A DNA stretch of 64,000 bases, from positions 28,582,001 through 28,646,000 of the forward strand of contig CM114273.1 of assembly GCA_050084515.1 (NCBI GenBank), given 5' to 3'. Source of the DNA: Blasia pusilla (taxonomy: Eukaryota; Marchantiophyta; Marchantiopsida; Blasiales). Made by a program: the position numbers and the translations under genes. Positions 59,459 to 64,000 of this stretch are shown here, one piece after another. Below the pieces are notes generated by a model. The model ran no database searches. It was not told where the DNA came from and saw nothing but the letters and a program-made list of their open reading frames with translations. Each line of letters starts with the position of its first letter. Position 1 is the first letter of the stretch.

Positions 59459-60093
59459 TTCCTCTTGTGGATGTAGTATAACCCACCTTTTAGAAGCGAA
59501 AAGAAAATAGAGAGGCGTGGATAAGTAAGATAGAGAAATAGAGATAGAGCAACCACGAAGCGAGATATATAACGAAACCTACATTGTCCATGAGATCCAT
59601 TGGTTCACTTTTCATTTAAAAAAAAAATTTCCCAAATTTTTTAATAATTTTTCCCTATATCCTTAAATTTTAATTTAAGTTATAAAATTTCTCCATTAAT
59701 AAATTTTTTGTGGAAATGCACATGGTTCATAAGGTTAGAAATGGTGGAAGAAATCATATCATGATCGATGAAGAAGTGAATATGGATTATCTTCTAATAT
59801 TTGAGGATTTCACAAGGTGAAGCTCTCCACAAGGAATAATATAGGTAAACGATGTATTGCATACTTCATATCATCCAATTACATATCCTACTAGTCGGTG
59901 CACTGGATAAAAAAAATGACGGGAAATTTTGAATTACCCATTACTATTGTGTTGTTGAATGATTTAACCTCTTAAAACAATTTTGAATGATCCTATTGAC
60001 TATGAGAGTGAGCGATCCTATTCGTTGAAAGGTACATGTGTTAAGAGGAGAGGTGATAGAAAACTCAAGAAGAAGTCGTGCAGTAATAATATA

Positions 60094-60322
60094 CTAGTAA
60101 GGTGCCCGTGCGATGCACAGGAAATTAAAAAAGTATTTGAGTAGTCCTTCCTCCGGATCATGAAAGGAGGGGACCTGAGTGAAAGGACTAATGATATTAT
60201 AAAAATTCAAAAAAAAAATTGTTGCCCGTAGCATGTGAATCATTTTCTTACTGCCCAGTTGCCATATGTCAAACAAAGAGGCGTTTGCAAATCAAGAAGT
60301 CACTCTCCCATAATAATATAGA
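60094..60322 (-). mobile_element. Mini-Helitron H3
   Basis: On the minus strand it starts TCTATATTATTATGGGAGAG after an A, shares ACTTCTTGATTTGCAAACGC with H2, and ends CCTGTGCATCGCACGGGCAC CTTACTAG before a T. It thus has canonical A/T insertion, a TC start and a CTAG end. 229 bp. With H2 it forms an inverted pair about 0.64 kb apart. Confidence 0.7.
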
Positions 60323-63300
60323 TTTTCTCAACCCTAGATAATGATATATTTCGTGGACATGAGAAAATACTTGGAACTTTCATATAGAATCAACTAAAAT
60401 AACACATTCATATAGAATACACCAAGCCCTTCAACATGATATTTCATAATATTAACCAAAATATGACTTCTTTCCAAGTCTTACTATGAGAGTTCAACCC
60501 TACCAAAAATTCCTTATCATTGGGTATGAATCATGAACTTATCCTCACTTATCTTTGAAGTCTTTACTCATGGTTTAGAAATGAATATAACTCTATTTGA
60601 AATGATATTTATTATTATTATTAAGATAAATTAATTTCCCCTTTGGAAAGAGGTAGGGAGAAAGGGTTACATGATCTTATATGTGACCCACTATTTATTT
60701 TTCTTATTCATATTTATAAATGTTATTTTCCACATAACCCTCAAGTCATCCTCAATATAGCATTTAGCATGTGGACACCATACTTACCCTATGAGTTTTG
60801 TCTTTCTATGCATAATAAGAACATCTAGAGTACACTTAAATCTCCTCATGTCGAGTTTGAAGGGTGATCATTTAGCACGAATTATTTGGCATCGAGACCA
60901 TAGTTGCACAAAATTTTATATTCCCATCATAATTTACACTACTGACATATTCTCCCTCTTATTCCCACGTAAGATATTTTTATGCCAGTTTCCAAATTTG
61001 TCACATCAACAAATAAACGTTTTAGATAAAAGGGCTATGATTGGCTTTAACTTGTTACACCCCCTACTACTAGGCAGTAATAACTTCTTTGCTTTCTCTT
61101 GACAACACGTATACTTTTGGTGCAAAATTGGGGGAGTGGATTTGAAGTGCAGAGGCAAGAGAATGAAAGTTCTCCTGCAAATGATTTCAGTCGTGGATGG
61201 ATTCTCCTTGTTCTCCTTTAACCGTGGATATGGATCTAATAAAAAAAACTCATTCCTCTCTGTTATTTAAATTATCAGTCATGTTCTCCTCCCGTGCTTC
61301 TTCTTACTTCTTGTTCTCTCTACTCCTTATATCTCCAAACCCAAAACCTGAAACCATGTCGCATATTGGTTCTTGGAGAGATTCTCTAGACATGTATATA
61401 TAAGGGGAGGAGAGGTAGTATGCATGACATGAGGTGAGAGGAAGGGAAGACGGTACTTTCAATCATTCTTTGTAATTTTAGATCAATTATTCTTTCCATG
61501 AAAATTTTAAAAATATTTTCCTTGAAACATATTTTAAAAAAATAGGGGAGGATGTTTATCATGAGATGAAAGAAAGTATGAAGTTTTATTTCAGGGGTTA
61601 TAATGATTGAATTGCATTTTTCTTCATATCAACAATATATCTTTTAAATTTATTTCATTTCCCTTCAAATATGAATTATATTACTTCATGAAAATCAAAA
61701 TTTTCCTACATCATACACATGAAAAAGTAAAGTGAAAAATATTCTTTGAGGAAGGGAGGGGGAGGGGATGACATGTTTTCTTTTGCAATTTCTCTTTTTT
61801 TAAAGCTGAATTTAAATAAATTTTTCATTCACTTTTTCATCACTTCTTAACTTTTGTCTATTCTAACAAAAAAATAATCTTCTTGCTTTACTCTACTTTT
61901 ATGTTTTCTTTCTTCATACATCTCCAATCTTCTTCTTTTTCATTTTCTGTTGAAGTTACAATTTTTTTTAAATCGCATTAAGTTAGCTCAAATAAAGTTG
62001 GACCTACTTGGTATGGATTTTGAACTAACTTCAATAATTAATTTTCCATCCAACAAGTTTGCCTTGTACCTTACACAAGTATCCGATCAACATAACATCG
62101 GGCGTACAACATGATATTTAGCCTTCAAGTTCTCTCATTCTTTGTATATTTAGAAATCTTTCAATAACCATAACCTACCCCTATTGATTTTGAGGGACGG
62201 CCATTACTGAAATGGTATTTGGTGCCAAGATTATTGCCAATGGCAATGTACTCTCCATTCACCATTTTGCTCTAAAGTTGGTCATCCCTTGGGAATGTTT
62301 CCATAGACATGTACCACATAATTTTTTCACATGCATCATTCTTAGTCATGGTAGACATTCTCCTTTCATTTTATGTTTGTTCATGCTTTCTCCTTGTTTT
62401 CATGGAGTTGTTTTAGCAAATCAATGGTTTAATGAAAGAATTCTTGAATACGGGATGATTAAGCCTTTTAATATATTTAGACATCATGGTGTTCCCGTAC
62501 TTAGAGAAACTATTGGTACTCTTGGGCTTTCCTTACATTTCTTTCATCCCAAAATAAGTAGCATCATGATCTCGATGATGATATCCACAATTTCATTGGC
62601 AGATTTTTTTACGTATCACCCCCAATAGACTTATCCTCCATTGAATCTTCCACATATTTTCGCTGGAATGAAGGGTGATTATGATTAGCCACCGCACAAT
62701 CATCCACATATTTGGGAGGCAATGCACTAAATGTTTCATATGGACAAATCTCGTGTCCGCGGACATGCCCATGTCTATCCTATGAAAGGACTTGTCCATG
62801 TGGGCCCCATCTCCTACATTTCTTGTTCCTCCTCCCCACTTGCTGATATGTTTTATGCTTACTTGTTGCTTCCTCCCCACACCTCCATTCCCTCCACCCC
62901 TTGTTTCCCCGCCCGCCCTCGCTCTACCTTCCATCATGAGCGATAAGTATGGGCCCCACCTCTTGCAATCCATGTCCATGGACATGTCCAAACTTATATG
63001 TGCATGCATGTCTTAGCGACAGACTTGTAAGTTTTTATGCAACTATGGATGAACTTTGATAGTGCTTTCATGTATGTGAATGCCCTATAGGTTTAGGCGC
63101 CAATGCGTATACACTATGAGGAATCTCTAATAAGACCTCGTTGAGATAAAATTTGTCTCATCTTCATTGTGATTAGCCACCACAAAATGTGCATTGGATT
63201 TATCTCCCATGGAATATTCAATACAATAATGAAATGTATAATCTTTCTTGATATTTCCCACCACCGCGAGATCTTCACTACCTATAGCCATTCTTGGATG

Positions 63301-64000
63301 CTTCGCATCTTTATCCATAGTGTAGTGGCTAGCATTGTAATGGCCATCTATGCTATCAATAATATCTTGTAAGGGTAAAATTTTTCCTATGTCTATATTA
63401 CTAACATAGGATGGGTTTAGAGAATCCCTCCCCCTCCTATCGACACATGTCCTCTAAGGGCTTTTACGGTGTTGACACATGTCAACACAAGGGAGTTAAA
63501 TCAAAGGCAAAGAAGAGAAAGGTGAATTGAACAAGGAGGGAAAAGGAAGATGGGACGGATAGAAGATAATTTCTTATTTCAAGATTTAAATGTTATCCGT
63601 ACATATTATAATTATAGGACATTCATCCTTGGCATACCCACAATCAAATTCCTCAGGCGCATTATCACTCCACCGCACGTCCTTAGCTTTGTTCAAAAAT
63701 CCTTTACCTCGGATCTTAGCCCTATATCTGAAATTCCAAATTCGTACCATGCTTTGCTTTGCTAGTTCGAGTATCAGGTTGCTCACACTTTCAACGCATC
63801 GACCTCCACCAATTGCCTAATTTGGAGCTCAAGGCCGAGGGAAAGTTTGAGTTCAAGTAGAGAACTCAAGGTGATCTCTTCAAATGTGTGGTAGTTACAA
63901 TTAGCTAACTCATCACTGCAATTTTTCCTCTGCAATGGGACGATTCGCGGATCCCTCCTGTTGCGCTTTTCCTTCCTATGGATCTCAAATAGATTTGGCA
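60323..64000. other. AT-rich spacer, no supported gene
   Basis: Short open frames only; the longest (62212-62628, plus) has no recognisable domain and is probably chance. Between 62731 and 63000 two imperfect inverted segments rich in GTCCATGGACATG-type palindromes (GTCCGCGGAC at about 62755; CATGTCCATGGACATG at about 62970) suggest a MITE of about 270 bp. At 63392 TCTATATTACTA resembles a mini-Helitron start, but no end was found. Confidence 0.4.

Noticed and set aside
59244-60322. One 1.1-kb DNA transposon with 45-bp terminal inverted repeats
   Set aside because: Each arm carries its own Helitron-type 3' end (GCACGGGCAC...CTAG) on the inner side, so two inverted mini-Helitrons explain it better.
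62212-62628. 138-codon open frame as a gene
   Set aside because: No recognisable domain, AT-rich surroundings and an open opposite strand; likely chance.

Overview
This is a piece of a land-plant nuclear genome. Both clear host genes are plant-type genes with many introns, the spacers are AT-rich, and transposable elements fill about half of the window. The nearest recognisable relatives of the host genes are an isoamylase-type starch debranching enzyme of the ISA2 kind and the plant ABC1-kinase/beta-lactamase fusion. The ISA2-like gene is cut by at least ten introns, whereas flowering-plant ISA2 is, to my knowledge, essentially intron-free. This, and the unusual Ty3/gypsy family, point to a non-seed plant (bryophyte, lycophyte or fern grade), but I cannot name the species.

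Layout. 1-4707 (-): first ten exons of the ISA2-like gene; the rest lies off the left edge. 6208-12746 (+): degenerate Ty3/gypsy copy A, with terminal repeats in an unusual A1-internal-B1-A2-B2 arrangement. 12955-13131: small Helitron-like element. 13.1-17.8 kb: AT-rich spacer with a foldback structure near 16.5-16.8 kb. 17847-29322 (-): complete 18-exon gene for a 957-residue ABC1-like kinase fused to a serine beta-lactamase-like domain; every exon joins in phase. 30.5-34.4 kb: spacer with short tandem repeats and another mini-Helitron. 34.49-36.71 kb (+): hAT-like transposase relic. 36.7-40.0 kb: hairpins, a three-copy 41-bp repeat and unassigned sequence. 40094-40402 (-): small single-pass membrane protein gene. 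42.7-58.68 kb: nested retrotransposons. Copy C (+) was split at 44744/55708 by copy B (-, 44745-55707, with a 5-bp target duplication), and B's own PHD-finger region is interrupted by a further insertion. 58.7-64 kb: AT-rich spacer with two inverted mini-Helitrons.

The most unusual content is the retrotransposon family. Read across copies A, B and C, its order is gag (two zinc knuckles and an RG-rich tail), aspartic protease, a cytosine-5 DNA methyltransferase domain with motifs I, IV, VI, VIII and IX/X in the canonical order and most like DNMT3, then reverse transcriptase, RNase H, a zinc-binding DDE integrase, and a C-terminal PHD finger. It is thus a Ty3/gypsy-like element carrying both a DNA-methylation writer and a probable histone reader. 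All three copies here are broken, so the family is inferred from the parts they share. Copies B and C also show no long terminal repeats that I can find, although B is flanked by a clean target duplication.
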